A stretch of 64,000 nt of DNA from Heterobilharzia americana (Eukaryota; Platyhelminthes; Trematoda; Strigeidida; Schistosomatidae). A program made the translations under genes and the position numbers. Below are positions 19,501 to 29,310 of the stretch, piece by piece. Below the pieces are notes generated by a model. That model was not told the DNA's origin, made no database searches, and saw only the letters and a program-made list of their open reading frames with translations. The stretch lies in the NCBI GenBank assembly GCA_944470555.2, contig OX104134.1, forward strand, positions 50,893,890-50,957,889. The letters run 5' to 3'. How positions within the stretch are numbered: the first letter of the stretch is position 1; each line of letters begins with the position of its first letter.

Positions 19501-22488
19501 TCTTACTTCACAATAAGAGATTTGTTGGTGAGTTATAAATGATCGAGTGCAAATGCTTCCTAAGAGGTGTTCAATGCTTCACACGTAGAAGTAAAAGTAT
19601 TTTCTAGTTGATTAATACTTTCCCCATTGCATTTATTGCCAATAAAACATATCGATCACACTTTTTCAGTCACTGGATAGTAACTAAATCTGGGTTGTCT
19701 CAACTCAAGTGTCCAAATGACCTCTACAATCCCTTTTGTAGTGTGGTCAGCAAAATGAGTGACCCCACAGTTAATTTCATGTTGGATGTTTGGGAATAAG
19801 TGACAGGACACTCTGATTGGCTCAGGTTTCCAGCTTGTTGGTAAACTCCAGTGGGATGTATTCTGAAAGCATAGGGAAAGAACTACTAACTGGAAAAGTC
19901 CAGTGGTCACAACTTGGACTGAAGTTTCACATAGTATGGACATTCGGTCCTCTAAGTTCAAACACAATATGTTGACGAATACCCTATTAACTGTTCTAAG
20001 TTATGCAGCTTACTATATTTTGCTTATTTTAGACTAGATAATAATTTGATTCATTAGTGTAAGGTTATGCAAGAGTTTTACACAGCATAGTCGCCAATGA
20101 GGTTATCTATTCCTTAGTGTGGATTGAAATTTGTCAATCAGGGGACAAATATGAACACCAACCTAAGTTGAACAACACTTTGCTTGGGTGCTTAATGCAA
20201 GTCTATTGGAAACGCAGAGTGATTCAGGTTGCATGCTTGTTACCACTCGTAACCTAGACATATTTTCATGTATGTGGAGATTTGCGTCCTCATGAGAATT
20301 CGAATTAGGATCACAGTATTGGAACCAAGCGCTCTGGTATTTAACCATCCACGTCATGACTGACCGCCTGTGAGGTTGACTAAATCATGTATTGTCCGTC
20401 AAAAGTGTAGATAAATCTATAGACTATATCGTTTTGTTAAGAAAATAAATGCTGTTGGCAGATGCGAAATTTCTCTTTAAAACTTTTCTCTGGTAAAGAC
20501 AATTTACTTAGTTATTTGATAGTATTGATTCTGGTTGCTTGATCGCTATCATAATTACCCAAATCAGTACGCAAACACTTGTTCACAAGTAGACTTTAAA
20601 ATTCCGTCCAAGTTTACAGAACAGTTTCACTCAAAGATGAACATCTCATTATTCACAACTCCTTTGCAATCACTCTTCGACGACGACTTTACCATGCAGT
20701 CTGAAATGGTGCTCTAACCTCATTGGTTCGCTACTCTTTCTTTCATAAGAAGGAGTATACCGATGAGGCGCTTATTGCTGATAATAAAAACACCTAGTCT
20801 CACTCCTCGTGTCGTTTCTGTCTACTTGTACTGACTCAAAGCTTTTCTTTTCTAATTTAATTGCTAATAAAGATGAGGAAGAGATTCACCAAGATCTTAG
20901 TATGCGAGTAACTACCTAGGATTGGGTTACTGACCCATCTCAAAAGTTGTATCATACTTCATATTTGGCACCCCAATGAACTGTTACTCAAGGCACATAG
21001 GAGAAACAAATCCCCGTTTAGATGAATCAGCTTGTGTATTTTGGGAGCAGCTAATAAGAGGACGCTTACTTGCTTGTTTACTAACGACTCTTCATGAGAC
21101 ATTTTAATCGGAAGGTCATACTATGATGTACGCCCTCAGTGATCACCTCTGAAGATGTCGAAAGGAGAGACCAATAAACAATTAACTTGAGAAATAGTTT
21201 TTTCATCAAAAATTTGGTCCCACTGTGTGAAACGAGAAAAAATGCCCATTTTTGTCACCCTAATGCATCTGTGTCTCTCAGTTCACTTGTTTCATCGACA
21301 CTAGATACATTTGACGACGGAAGCATATTGTTTTGCGACATGGCTAGCAGCAGACAATTAGATACATTCCACCAAAACAGTTACCAGCACTTAGATTGGC
21401 TTGGAATTTCGTTAGGATCAATATAATGCTAATAACCATGCCGATCCTAAATTACAACACAAGTTCCATTGTGGATGGTAATTCTCACGTATATATTTGT
21501 TTTTAAAAAAAGAACAGCTTCAGGAACAAATTTGCCGTTGGTGATATCATTTTCAGAAAGTGCATAATCAGTCGTATTTAAATAACTAATTAGTGCCTGC
21601 ATTTCGTGTTGAAGAAAAACATCAATATGTGTCCATCAGTAATGCAAAAGGCAAAAAATAAGGAGAGTCAATGTTAACCAGTGAATAAGGAAAGTAAATA
21701 GGGGATTCTCTCCTGAACACATAATCCCGGTTTCTATTTCTGCATTGTCCAACCTCCAGTAATGCATAACAGACGTTTTCTTGTACCTTTCGGAAACTTG
21801 AACTCGGTAAATTACACGGAATGAATCTTTTGGAATCTTATGTTCCCTGTCGGTAAAATGTTGTAGGATGGAACTTTTGGTTGATCTAAATTTATCTTTA
21901 CTGAGTCATATAGAAAGGTGTTCACACTGACGTTCAACAATCTGTCTCCGTGCACGAACCCAGGACTAAACGCTCCATTAGGCCACTGAGTCACGAAAGC
22001 TTGTCAATTTCCATCGTTCAAGCGTTTGAGAAGATTAGTCCTGGGTTGAGTCCTAGTGAGGACAACATCACTCACTAGGCGACAGGTATATCCGGTTGAC
22101 GAGGCTCAAACAGGACGAAAGACACGCCCTAGATTCCACTGCTAGGCACTATCCATCATTAATATCTTATCATCTCATATTCGAAAGTCACAATAAAAAT
22201 GGGAAATGGTTGAAATGTCATTTCAAACAACCGCCTACCTTTCTTACAAAATTCCTTTTCTTCTTTGAACCAGGTTTTCATCACCATCTCTCCAACATCC
22301 TCAACAGCAGGTATCTCTGGACTTAAAAGACGAGATAATTCATTAGTTATGAGCAGTGCAAGTTTTGAATCAATTTTGGAGGAGGTGATTGCATTATTCA
22401 CGTCAATTGACAGCCATTGATATAGTATAAAACAAGATAACATAGCTAAGCTCAAAGTAGAGCATATGAATGTACGAAAAAATCTCAT
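7432..22488 (-). CDS. Beta-1,4-galactosyltransferase gene, six-exon model (complete)
   Basis: This Golgi type II membrane enzyme would transfer galactose, or a related UDP-sugar such as GalNAc, to terminal N-acetylglucosamine or xylose on glycoconjugates. The model joins 22488-22239, 15143-14944, 12495-12308, 10706-10584, 9384-9283 and 7528-7432. Exon lengths 250, 200, 188, 123, 102 and 97 sum to 960 nt (319 residues plus stop), and every junction keeps the frame with GT donors and AG acceptors. In order it shows a short cytoplasmic tail and membrane anchor (residues 6-26), a brief stem, SVIIIPYRER (112-121), FHDVDLLP (180-187; D184 is the expected metal ligand), cysteines 177 and 196 (expected disulphide), WGWGAEDDD (242-250), M274 with H277 (other metal ligands) and DGINSLNY (302-309). 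The family assignment is firm. The sugar donor and acceptor cannot be told from sequence, and exon 1 rests on phase, anchor and context only. Confidence 0.85.
7625..7911 (-). repeat. tRNA-related SINE (type D), left arm of an inverted pair
   Basis: On the minus strand, a tRNA-like head at about 7780-7705 has an A-box-like part (GTGACTTGCTAGAGC) and a good B box (GGTTCGAATCC). A body of about 130 bp precedes it and a TTTTCATTTC-containing tail follows. It pairs with the copy at 7912-8215 to form an inverted repeat in intron 5 of the galactosyltransferase gene. A third copy is at 40750-41135. Confidence 0.75.
7912..8215 (+). repeat. tRNA-related SINE (type D), right arm of an inverted pair
   Basis: Plus-strand copy with the body at 7986-8120 and the tRNA-like head at 8123-8200 (B box GGTTCGAATCC at 8179-8189). 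The body is nearly identical to 40905-41045. The putative anticodon loop differs between the copies, and the T-arm and acceptor pairings are poor, so I call it a SINE and not a working tRNA gene. Confidence 0.75.
8216..9282. other. Remainder of galactosyltransferase intron 5
   Basis: Apart from low-complexity AT-rich sequence I see no gene or clear repeat here. Confidence 0.4.
9283..9384 (-). CDS. Galactosyltransferase exon 5
   Basis: Acceptor TTTGCGTTTGCAG (ending at 9385) and donor AAG|GTGAGG bound this 102-nt exon. It encodes LMINGIPVTRPDPDV, matching the R..GM.I.RP block after the catalytic motif in the family. TMLKH follows, preserving the Met and His metal ligands at the expected spacing of three. 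Confidence 0.88.
10584..10706 (-). CDS. Galactosyltransferase exon 4 (catalytic WGWG motif)
   Basis: The 123-nt exon runs from an AAAG acceptor to donor AAAG|GTGAGTG. It encodes LPYIELIGGVLSIP and VNGYSNLFWGWGAEDDD. This is the signature N-G-F-P-N..WGWGGEDDD of beta-1,4-galactosyltransferases, whose acidic residues bind the acceptor and act in catalysis. The third glycine of the usual WGWGG is alanine here. Confidence 0.92.
10865..11045 (-). repeat. SINE-like family C copy in galactosyltransferase intron 3
   Basis: It aligns with 36085-36310 through the tRNA-like part (on the minus strand AATAGCTCAGTAATAAG, an A-box relic) and a CCTTGCTGACGA block that resembles the start of a hammerhead core. 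The copy is degraded. Confidence 0.5.
11046..12307. other. Intron 3 sequence, nothing recognised
   Basis: AT-rich sequence between exons 3 and 4 of the galactosyltransferase gene. No other feature can be supported. Confidence 0.4.
12308..12495 (-). CDS. Galactosyltransferase exon 3 (DVD metal-binding motif)
   Basis: The acceptor (TTCAACAAG) is weak, but the phase fits exon 2 exactly. The donor is AACAG|GTACTA. The exon encodes FNKGIIMNAAFVEAL, matching FNRAKLLNVGF.EAL, then HCAIFHDVDLLPLNN with the D-x-D metal site, and YPKHISLCVDKF, matching PRHISVAMDKF. These are diagnostic of the family. Confidence 0.93.
12496..14084. other. Intron 2 sequence, nothing recognised
   Basis: No coding, RNA or clear repeat feature can be supported in this part of intron 2. 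Confidence 0.4.
14105..14225 (-). repeat. Hammerhead SINE type 2, degraded copy
   Basis: It matches the 3' part of the type 2 repeat: the plus-strand words CTGATATCAGTTGGAGAG and GGGAGCACTAGACAGCTG, followed by a decayed ribozyme in which the GAAA box region has become CCTAAA. It lies in intron 2 of the galactosyltransferase gene. Confidence 0.65.
14280..14530 (+). mobile_element. RTE family B 3' end fragment
   Basis: The words CGATGGAAATCAATGGTTGG and GACTTTTGGTGATATG, then the 3' untranslated part with TCTACGTTGATCTGTCTGTC, match the ends at 1360-1620 and 23690-23960. Confidence 0.65.
14944..15143 (-). CDS. Galactosyltransferase exon 2
   Basis: Acceptor TTATTAG ends at 15144 and donor CAG|GTTAGT starts at 14943. 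The exon encodes SVIIIPYRERAEHLVELIP, matching VAIIVPYRNREQHL, the UDP-sugar-binding start of the catalytic domain, and ends in VVSEQ where relatives have YVIEQ. The two leading bases complete the codon left open by the exon at 22239. Confidence 0.92.
15144..16549. other. Intron 1 sequence, nothing recognised
   Basis: Several short frames at 15932-16323 overlap on both strands and show no domain. I treat them as chance. Confidence 0.35.
16550..17190 (+). mobile_element. Penelope-like GIY-YIG cassette with inverted-repeat ends
   Basis: A 641-bp unit is bounded by inverted repeats at 16550-16622 and 17117-17190 (about 73 bp, roughly 89 percent matching by eye). Between them lies the GIY-YIG endonuclease tail of a Penelope-like element: IYQFECT, one stop, GSKYIGRTERRLSTRMVEHL, then ITKHLMVYGHD. 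The endonuclease would cut the target DNA during insertion. No reverse transcriptase is present between the repeats. It sits in intron 1 of the galactosyltransferase gene. Confidence 0.7.
17378..17812 (+). pseudogene. Reverse transcriptase fragment (YVDD) of the Penelope-like relic
   Basis: One frame stays open through the later RT motifs and the thumb (RYVDDIF, then CRVERQNPNKLIITIFRKT, then VLRNLINRANRL). Penelope-like RTs are related to telomerase and prime at DNA ends or nicks. The frame is interrupted by a stop just before RYVDD. Confidence 0.75.
18790..18825 (+). ncRNA. Hammerhead-like motif at the Penelope 3' end
   Basis: CTGATAA is followed by a stem that can pair CTCGG with CCG(T)GAG and then GAAAC. 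This resembles the hammerhead ribozymes known from Penelope-like elements. The core CTGATGA has lost its G, and I could not place stem III or the cleavage site, so it is a relic at best. Confidence 0.35.
18891..21944. other. Intron 1 sequence without a supported gene
   Basis: Some tRNA-like or SINE-like pieces may exist near 20160-20360 (minus strand), but I cannot assign them. Open frames at 19608-19967 lie antisense to each other and show no known domain. Confidence 0.3.
21945..21995 (-). repeat. SINE head fragment, left arm of an inverted pair
   Basis: On the minus strand, CAGTGGCCTAATGGAGCG (A-box-like) and CTGGGTTCGTGCAC (B-box-like) form a tRNA-like head. It abuts a plus-strand hammerhead SINE head to head. 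Confidence 0.5.
21996..22165 (+). repeat. Hammerhead SINE type 1 (Sm-alpha-like), degraded
   Basis: The tRNA-like part with CCTGGGTTGAGTCC is followed by GACAACATCACTCACTAGG and a decayed ribozyme at 22085-22165 (TTGACGAG, CAAACAGGACGAAAG, then CTAGATTCCACTGCTAG). Its layout matches the intact copy at 62628-62795. Confidence 0.7.
22239..22488 (-). CDS. Galactosyltransferase exon 1 (membrane anchor)
   Basis: Starting at ATG 22488-22486, the exon encodes MRFFRTF and a hydrophobic stretch CSTLSLAMLSCFILYQWL, a typical type II Golgi signal anchor, then a hydrophilic stem. The donor AAGAAAG|GTAGGC at 22238 leaves one base of a codon, which the two leading bases of exon 2 at 15143 complete. The open frame continues past the donor to 22159, so the splice is inferred. 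An exon in between that I missed is possible, since the stem is short for the family. Confidence 0.65.
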
Positions 22489-22576
22489 TTTCTGAACAGG
22501 TGATTAATGGATATAAACGGTCACTAAATATAATTATGAAAATCCAACCGTATAGGTCGATATTTCTTTGTCGGTA

Positions 22577-22664
22577 GTCCAATTGGACTGCAGAGAAAGA
22601 CTAACATCTGATTGGACAAAAATGAAGGTAGATTTATTGATTGAACTAATTTTGTCCAATCAGA
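22577..22664. promoter_or_regulatory. CCAAT-box cluster upstream of the galactosyltransferase start
   Basis: Within 90 bp, beginning 89 nt upstream of the first ATG, there is the palindrome GTCCAATTGGAC (22577-22588) and a perfect 15-bp inverted repeat, TCTGATTGGACAAAA (22607-22621) against TTTTGTCCAATCAGA (22650-22664). Each carries CCAAT, the binding word of NF-Y. This suggests a promoter, but no TATA box is clear. Confidence 0.45.
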
Positions 22665-23004
22665 TAACAGTAAATTTAATTGACTTGTACGTGTTGCCTT
22701 CGTAATTTCGATCAGTTTACTCTTTAACGTAACACTGCAAATGAAACAGTTAATTTCGTTGAGCTGTATGGCTGTGCTTGGTTAGCTTTAGTACTGTCAG
22801 AAATATTCTATTATGAAATCTGTATTTCAAGCTGAGAATCAGATTGCTTTTATAAGATTTTCATAATTTCAAAGTAGCACCAAAAACAATTGGGATTTTG
22901 AAGTGCATTTCGTTGATAGCTGTCATAACTATCTGATAAGTTTGTAATCAAAATATGTAAGATACAACTAATCAAGAAGAAATATGGTGGAAGTTGTTTG
23001 ATAC

Positions 23005-23183
23005 TTGTAATTTCCGTTACTATACAGGACCGAATTACTCGACCTCTGTTGGTAGATAGGCTCCTATGCGGACGCCTAGATACTGTCAGGTATTCATGAT
23101 GTTATATTGATTTTGGTGACTAGCAGTGGAATCCAGCATGTGTGTCTCGTCCTGTTTGGGACTTGTCTACTGGATGTACTGGG
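23005..23183 (-). repeat. Hammerhead SINE type 1, left arm of an inverted pair
   Basis: On the minus strand a decayed ribozyme (ATCCAGTAGACAAGTCCC, CAGGACGAGA) is followed by the 3' body shared with 39788-39920 (on the plus strand GGCTCCTATGCGGACGCC against GGCTCCTAAGCGGATGCC). The core boxes are mutated, so it should not cleave. Confidence 0.75.
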
Positions 23184-23300
23184 TATTGGGTCCGAGTCTC
23201 ATCGAGTAAACACTCCCTGGTGTGCAGGTACATCCAGCTGACGAATTCCAAATAGGACGGAACGCACGTCCTGAATTCCACTGCAAGTCAGCAAGACAAG
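23184..23300 (+). repeat. Hammerhead SINE type 1, right arm of an inverted pair
   Basis: A B-box part (GGGTCCGAGTCTC) is followed by the ribozyme region: ATCCAGCTGACGA at 23232-23244, GGACGGAAC in place of GGACGAAAC, then CACGTCCTGAATTCCACTGC. The GAAA box is mutated, which predicts loss of activity. Confidence 0.75.
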
Positions 23301-23639
23301 TAAAACATAGTGAAAAACTATTTAACTTTTTAAAGAGGGAAAGTGATAACTAACAGACTAGAAGGATAACTTTCTGTTACATTTATGGGTGAGTCTGATA
23401 TGAATGACTGACCGTAATCACTGGCATTTACTTCCTTACTAGCTGTGTATAAACTATCTGTATGATTGAATTCGGGGCTTGTACGAATGCATGAAGGCAT
23501 TGTTTTGTAAACTGTCAGAATATTAGTAGCAATGTTTTAGAATTAACTGTATTCTAAGGCCTGCGCTTTTTTAAAGGATTGGTGAATAGTTCAAGACTTG
23601 ACAGTATCGACTGAAGCAGTATTTGAATTCTATGTTAGA

Positions 23640-23965
23640 CTGACAGCATGCTGGTCTTGTAAAACTGCAGCAGTCCTAGGCTACCAGACACAGAGACGAT
23701 AGGAATCAGAGGTTGAGGACCCTCGGTAACACAGCTGAAAATCGGTCACAGTGGTGTAGATTTTTTCACTCTTTGACGTCTTCTAACGCTTGAATGTTTT
23801 AATTAACCTTAATTTTCAAATTCCTTCTCCCGTACACCTTTATCTATTCTGACATCTGATATCCACTTGTTCTTCGTATACCACTGCGAAGTGTGGCAAC
23901 TTGAACCTATGCACTTGTGTGTAAGGTTCTACGTTGATTTTTTGTCTGCCTGTCTTATTTGTGTG
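23640..23965 (+). mobile_element. RTE family B 3' end fragment
   Basis: It carries the end of the coding region (AGAGGTTGAGGACCCTCGG region) and the untranslated end with CACTTGTGTGTAAGGTTCTA and TCTGCCTGTCTTA, matching 1340-1630. Confidence 0.7.
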
Positions 23966-26400
23966 TCATAGAAGGCTGTTTATAAGATCTACAGAAAATG
24001 ATGCTGATAAATACAAACATTTCACTCGGGATCTATAATAGTGAATTGATCAATGACAATTTTGTTGTGACCTAACATGAAGTCAGTATCTACGACATAG
24101 TGTGATAAAAGCGTAACTGATCGGTCACAAATAAAAGAAATGTGGCGAAGAGTAGAGTAAACTGCACATTTCTAGCACTTGGTGCATAGTCACCAGTGGG
24201 AGGTGGTGGGATAAACTGGTTTGTTGTGAAGATGCTTATTTACTGCTTAAAATCATGATAGTTACCTTTTATGAATAACTACTATATAAAAAAGCATTTG
24301 ATTAGCTCAGTCATGGCTGTAGTAAATAAAACCTAGATCTGGACGTCGTTTGAAGCGTAGCTATTTCACTGATCCAATGACAATAGCCGTAAGGAACATA
24401 AAGTGTGAAATGTGTCCGCAAGTTTTTAAACCTTATTTACGGAACATTTACACCGGAAAATATGTATTAATTTAGCAACAACAACAAAAATACTATCTTT
24501 CCTTATCTTCATTATTTTGATATGGTCTCTGATAACTAGAATATCTGGCTGTATCTTCTTTCATACCTGCTGATTAAATGGAGGCGAGGAACTCAGTTGA
24601 TAACAACCTCAGATGGATTTTATATACCTGTGTAGTTTTCCCGCGGAATATATCAAGAAGATTATATTCGATTTGGTTACCATTATGTTCAGCAAAATAC
24701 ACATCCACTCAATCCACTCGATACAAGTCGCTTACTGTTCTACCATACTGTTTCCACGTAAGTTTAATGGGATCATTAAAGTGGAATTCCGCTCACTTCT
24801 GTTTAACTTTTAAAATAGTAATTGTAGATAACATTATCTGACGTGTGTTTGAATTGCTTGGGACTGACAAGGAATTACACAGATAAAAAAAGTAAAACAG
24901 ACAGGTTTTTAACAGAGGTGACTGCATTATCAACAAATCAACTACTCTTTGCTAGAAACTATTTACGGAGTTAATAGGGAAATTCTGATACCGATTTAGT
25001 CTTACCACAGATCTCTATACTGTGAGGCAAAATGTTCAACTAATAACTGTTTATATACAAAGTCATTCTCTTTCACGCTTGTCGTGCCTACGTGCCACGT
25101 AGTCTGTGTTAATAACCCTGAATTCTAAGACTGTTCGCTTTTTGTATAGTGTGGAAATATGCGAATATTATCATCCTGCAAAGTGGTCTCCTCACACTCC
25201 GACACTGTTATGGTTTGTTTTCTTTGTGTGTGCCTCGAAAAGTGTTGTCTGTAACCTAATTCAAAGCGGTGCACAATCAATTTACAATTCCAACTTTCAC
25301 ACTGCTCTATCTTCTAGTCTGGACGTTGTAATCTACTGTTGATTGTTTGAGTTTTTAAATGTAAGTACTTTCTGCGTGCTTGCTGAGTTGTTGGCCAACT
25401 CTTTCCTCTTCTTCTCTCTCTCTCTCCTGTTCAGACTGTTGACTGAGTGGATCATAACCACTACGAAACTCATATGTGCTTCTTTGTACTCCTCATTACA
25501 ACAACTTACTACAGTACAGATATGCACCTAACAGCAGTTGTTCGTGAAGAATATCAGTCGTCACTCCCTTGCTTCATAGCTTTATGTTTTAGGAGGAATG
25601 AATGTTCATGCTATTACAGAAGTAAGATTTGCCACTAAGTATGAAACTTTAACACTATCAGAACTTTTAACAGACTTTATCTCAAGGTCACCTGAGTGGG
25701 AGCAAATCAAGTTTAGTCTAAGGGGTAGCAGGCTGTACCTTGCACAATGAATGCATATACGGAAATCTTAAAACATGTCTGATAAGCTTCATAACCTATT
25801 TGACTTCAAGAAAAATAGAGACAAGTCAGATAGTTGCGAGAAAAGTTAGTTGGACCAGTTTTTTCCAAAGTTCAGGTTGTAGAGAATTTCACTGGTTGAG
25901 GATTCTGCTTAACGCTTTATGAGAAGTGTTCAGCAAGGTTGTTCTGGTTCAGAAAACACTTCTGCCATGATGTCATCAGCGGAATAAATATGACAATCGG
26001 TTTTAGCTGAATTCATTATGATTTACTGGTGTATAGCTAGTTCATATGCTACACTATGAATAACACAAATCTTGACTTCTGAGCAGTCAACTCTGTCTTC
26101 TGTACAAACACAGACCATTTTAGTCTGAACCTTTTAACTTGTTGTATGTGTCCTGTCACTTTCTGTATCAATCAGATCACTTTATGCTCAACATTAAAGC
26201 TTTTCAGCATGTGATTTGTCCTCCTTGAATGACTGCAGTTCCTCATCACTAACACTCGTACGAAGAGTTATTTTTTGCAGATCGGAAACAGACAAACTGT
26301 CAAATCACGATAGCTGTGTTGTGATCACAGCTTAGCCTAGACGCGGTGTGGGCAGTGTCAACAGGGAGTCACGAAATACGTTTGATAAACAAATTGCGAT
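23966..26400. other. No assigned gene; open frames and a strong polypyrimidine tract
   Basis: A dense run of CT repeats ends in CAG at about 25405-25440, an excellent-looking 3' splice site, but the sequence after it has no recognised product. Open frames at 24578-24841 and 25333-25638 show no domain. On the minus strand of 24578-24800 a frame reads well apart from one TGA, also without a known family. Confidence 0.3.
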
Positions 26401-26537
26401 CGACTGTAAAGGTGTCCCCTAGCAACCACTGAAATAACCAATTACATTTTTCCTTTAGGTTAGGAAAAGTATATTTTCATAAAATGGAGAACCTTAACTG
26501 ATCGCTTTAGTAATTGTTAGGGTAAACTTTTTAGTCA
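26401..26537. mobile_element. MITE-like foldback element, copy 1
   Basis: The left end GTCCCCTAGCAACC and right end GTTAGGGTAAACTTTTTAGT are degraded forms of the inverted ends seen at 26886-27003, with the same interior word AACCAATTA. Confidence 0.55.
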
Positions 26538-26880
26538 TTCCAAATCGAAAATACGCCACAGATATTGAAAAATGACGGGTTTTACATGCATTTCAATATT
26601 CCAAGCAGTATGCCGTGTAGTTCAAATAGTAATTATAGAGTAAATTCAAGGACCACTCCAGGATCTACACCTGCTTCGATCTGATTAATCAGTTTGAATT
26701 TAATTAACCATAGAGGCTTTTTGTAGGGACAAAGAAGGCAAAGTCCCAAGATACATTTTATTGTCCTCGCTAAGCAGGTATAGTTGCTAAACGTGACGCT
26801 TAAAGTTACAGGCGAGAATTATTTAAAGTGTTGAACCGTGGAAATCCCTATGGGATTAGATTGCTTCAGGTTAGAAAATT

Positions 26881-27005
26881 GAGTAACTTTAAAGGTCACC
26901 CTAGCAACAAGGGAAGTAACCAATTAGACTTCTCTATTTTGTGAAAATCTGCCTTTCCAGCCGAAATGGTCATTTTGACTGTTGCTAGGGTGACATTTAA
27001 AGTCA
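26881..27005. mobile_element. MITE-like foldback element, copy 2 (best preserved)
   Basis: Ends at 26886-26909 and 26980-27003 are inverted repeats of 24 bp with one mismatch, containing CACCCTAGCAACA and TGTTGCTAGGGTG. The unit is about 120 bp and codes for nothing, as expected of a non-autonomous DNA element or foldback. Related units are at 26401, 37761 and 44191. Confidence 0.7.
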
Positions 27006-27384
27006 CCTTAAAAAATGGGGAGAAAAATCAATTTGGACTTTAGTGGAACAGTGAATGAATACTGTATACAAAAACAAGGAAACCGATTGATTGTTGACTT
27101 AGAACAAGTGATTAAAGAGTGAATTTAGTGGGATGTGATGCACGAATAAGTGCCAACAGAATTCATTTGAATTCTCGAAATACATTATTATGCCTGCTAC
27201 AAAATAATACAGAGAGATGTATGCATGAATTCGTCATAAGTGTGTAACTTATGTAGCTGTTTATGCCTTACTGCTCAGTGTTGATCTGAATCTGTTAATC
27301 ACTTTTACAATGTGGCCACTTACCTTAACGATACTACACTAGGATACACTGTATTCTGGCGTTAGATATTGAGAGTCAGCCGGC

Positions 27385-27465
27385 AGTAGCCTCTGAACTT
27401 AGGTCTCATGCTTGCTAAGATCAACAAGGTGGATCCGCAACCATTAGATCTGAATGGAGTAGTTA
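27385..27465 (-). repeat. SINE-like family C fragment
   Basis: It aligns with 36150-36200 through the plus-strand words AGGTCTCATGCTTGCT and AACAAGGTGGATC (compare AGGTTTCATGCTTGTT and CAGCAAGGTGTATC). Confidence 0.45.
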
Positions 27466-28559
27466 TACAGCCTCTGACTTCAACAGTGATCTTCAAGACA
27501 CCATCGGTTTCTTAAATGGTTCTTCAGGGCTTCTTGCCGATTAACTTCTAACATCCAACACCAAGCCCAAATGTACTGCAATATCGTTTCACCAGCTTGG
27601 GGGGTGGTATTGAAAACTTTACCGATAGACCTCAGTCAGGGTTAAGCATTGAGGAGTCTACAGTTAAATCGGTTACCGTCTGGTGACCAAATCATGAGAT
27701 GAACAATCTTTCACAAATATACGTAACAGTTAGTTGTTTGTAGGCAAGTTTTCCACTGACTTCGCAATAGGAAATCACTAAACAAGAAAGTGACTTGTTA
27801 CTTCATCGTTTTAACTAGAGCGTTTGCTCTTTGATTAGTTACATTCAAAGTATAACGAAAAAAGATTAACTTGTCCGTGATTGTGTATTCGGCAACATCA
27901 GCAACAACATGCTGTTAGCCACCAGCACTTACAAATAACAAGCCAATAGTCGTACAGTGGCTTCTTTACTAGTTTATGATCTACGCCTGTTGTTTAAAGG
28001 TTATTATGCCATCTGGTGGTTCTGAACTTTAGTTGGTGGAGAAGGGATTGTATTTAGAGTTTAAATTATTAAGCCATATCTTTGTAAAATACCTGCAGTA
28101 AATCCTGTGAATACAACCTGAGGTTTATATTGACTGGTGACAGCTCTGTATATGAGGTTAAAACATCTGCGGACGAAAATGGAAGGACAACCCACTGTTT
28201 GATCCTGTGGATGAAAATTCTCAGTACTTATTCTGACAAAGCTAGGTGTCCTCTTGGCAGTTTTGGTACATATAAAACGTTACATCTCATAGAATGTTCA
28301 AATTGAATCCTATTCACTCAGACGCTCACGAATACCATAAACAAAATTCAACCTATAGCTTACCCTATATCAAACATGTAAGCTTTAAAGGAAAGCTGTA
28401 TTTCGGTCGGGTTGAAAACGATAGTATCTGGTTTGCTAGGCAAGCGCTGTATAGAGTGAACTAGGAAATTTCTCCGCCTCTAAATGTGAAACTCGATGAA
28501 AAGAATATTAGATCAAACAGTAAGAGTTTAAATGCCTAACTTTCCGTCAAGTAGTTACC

Positions 28560-29310
28560 GGAGGGAGCATGCGTGACTCATTATACGGAACAGATTCGTC
28601 CCATAGTTACAAAACAGGTCGCCAGTGTGAAGAAGCTCTGCGCGATGCGATTATGTGATCCTAGGTTTGTGTTCCTGGCTGGTGAAAGCCGGAAATATTG
28701 TGTGCTCTGGGAATTATGGGTCAAGTCCAGCTGCATACGACAACGGCCTCCTCCTGGCAGCGCTGGATACACTGTCAAGTTGACTTGGTAAAAACAACGG
28801 GTGATGACATCCCTATGCTCAAGACCAGTGGAGCGGAACTCTGAAGCATGGATGGCTTTGTAAGTCGTGCTCAGGGAGCAGTGCACCCGAAAGGTAAGGT
28901 GACTTCAGCTTTTCTATCCCGGTAGACACTATTGTTGAAGCACTCTCAGAAGATTGGGTGCAGTTTACCTTGTGGAGCCGAACAATATTCAGTGAGGAAT
29001 GCCGGTGTTGTTAGCCCTAGCCTTGGGTGTATTTCAGTAACTCGATGGGAGCCACCGCCATGAGTGTGTCGGAGCCATAGTTTCATGGGCCACGCCTCCT
29101 GGAGGAATATCTTTTCGGAAAGGTGAGCTGCAATTGGGTCTGCAAGTTTTTAGAGGTTTCAATGAGGTGCATCCCATTTGCGTCTTCCCATGGGACATGA
29201 GTACGGTTGAAGAACCGATTACCCAGAGAATTCGGATGCGTTGAAGCGTGGCAGTTGGAAATGTTCTGGGATAACTCTGAAGGGGCATTAACAGAATGCT
29301 CTGGCAATAG
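28560..29310. other. GC-richer block of unknown nature
   Basis: This 750-bp stretch is visibly richer in G and C than the DNA on both sides. It contains overlapping open frames on both strands (28573-28791 plus; 28581-28886 and 29034-29322 minus) with no domain that I recognise. It could be an unfamiliar repeat, an exon cluster or a promoter-proximal region. It ends where a candidate exon begins. Confidence 0.35.

Noticed and set aside
19608..19967. A 103-codon minus-strand protein
   Set aside because: Overlapping frames lie on both strands, with no motif, no splice support and no start context.
21660..21900. A long minus-strand frame as an extra galactosyltransferase exon
   Set aside because: It shows no family motif, and exons at 22239 and 15143 already join in phase. 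Part of the region is SINE-derived.
25043..25760. A solo LTR of a Gypsy-type element
   Set aside because: The sequence has LTR-like composition, but I found no matching ends, primer-binding site or target duplication.
28790..28860. A C/D-box snoRNA (TGATGAC followed by CTGA)
   Set aside because: No terminal stem brings the two words together, and such short words occur by chance.
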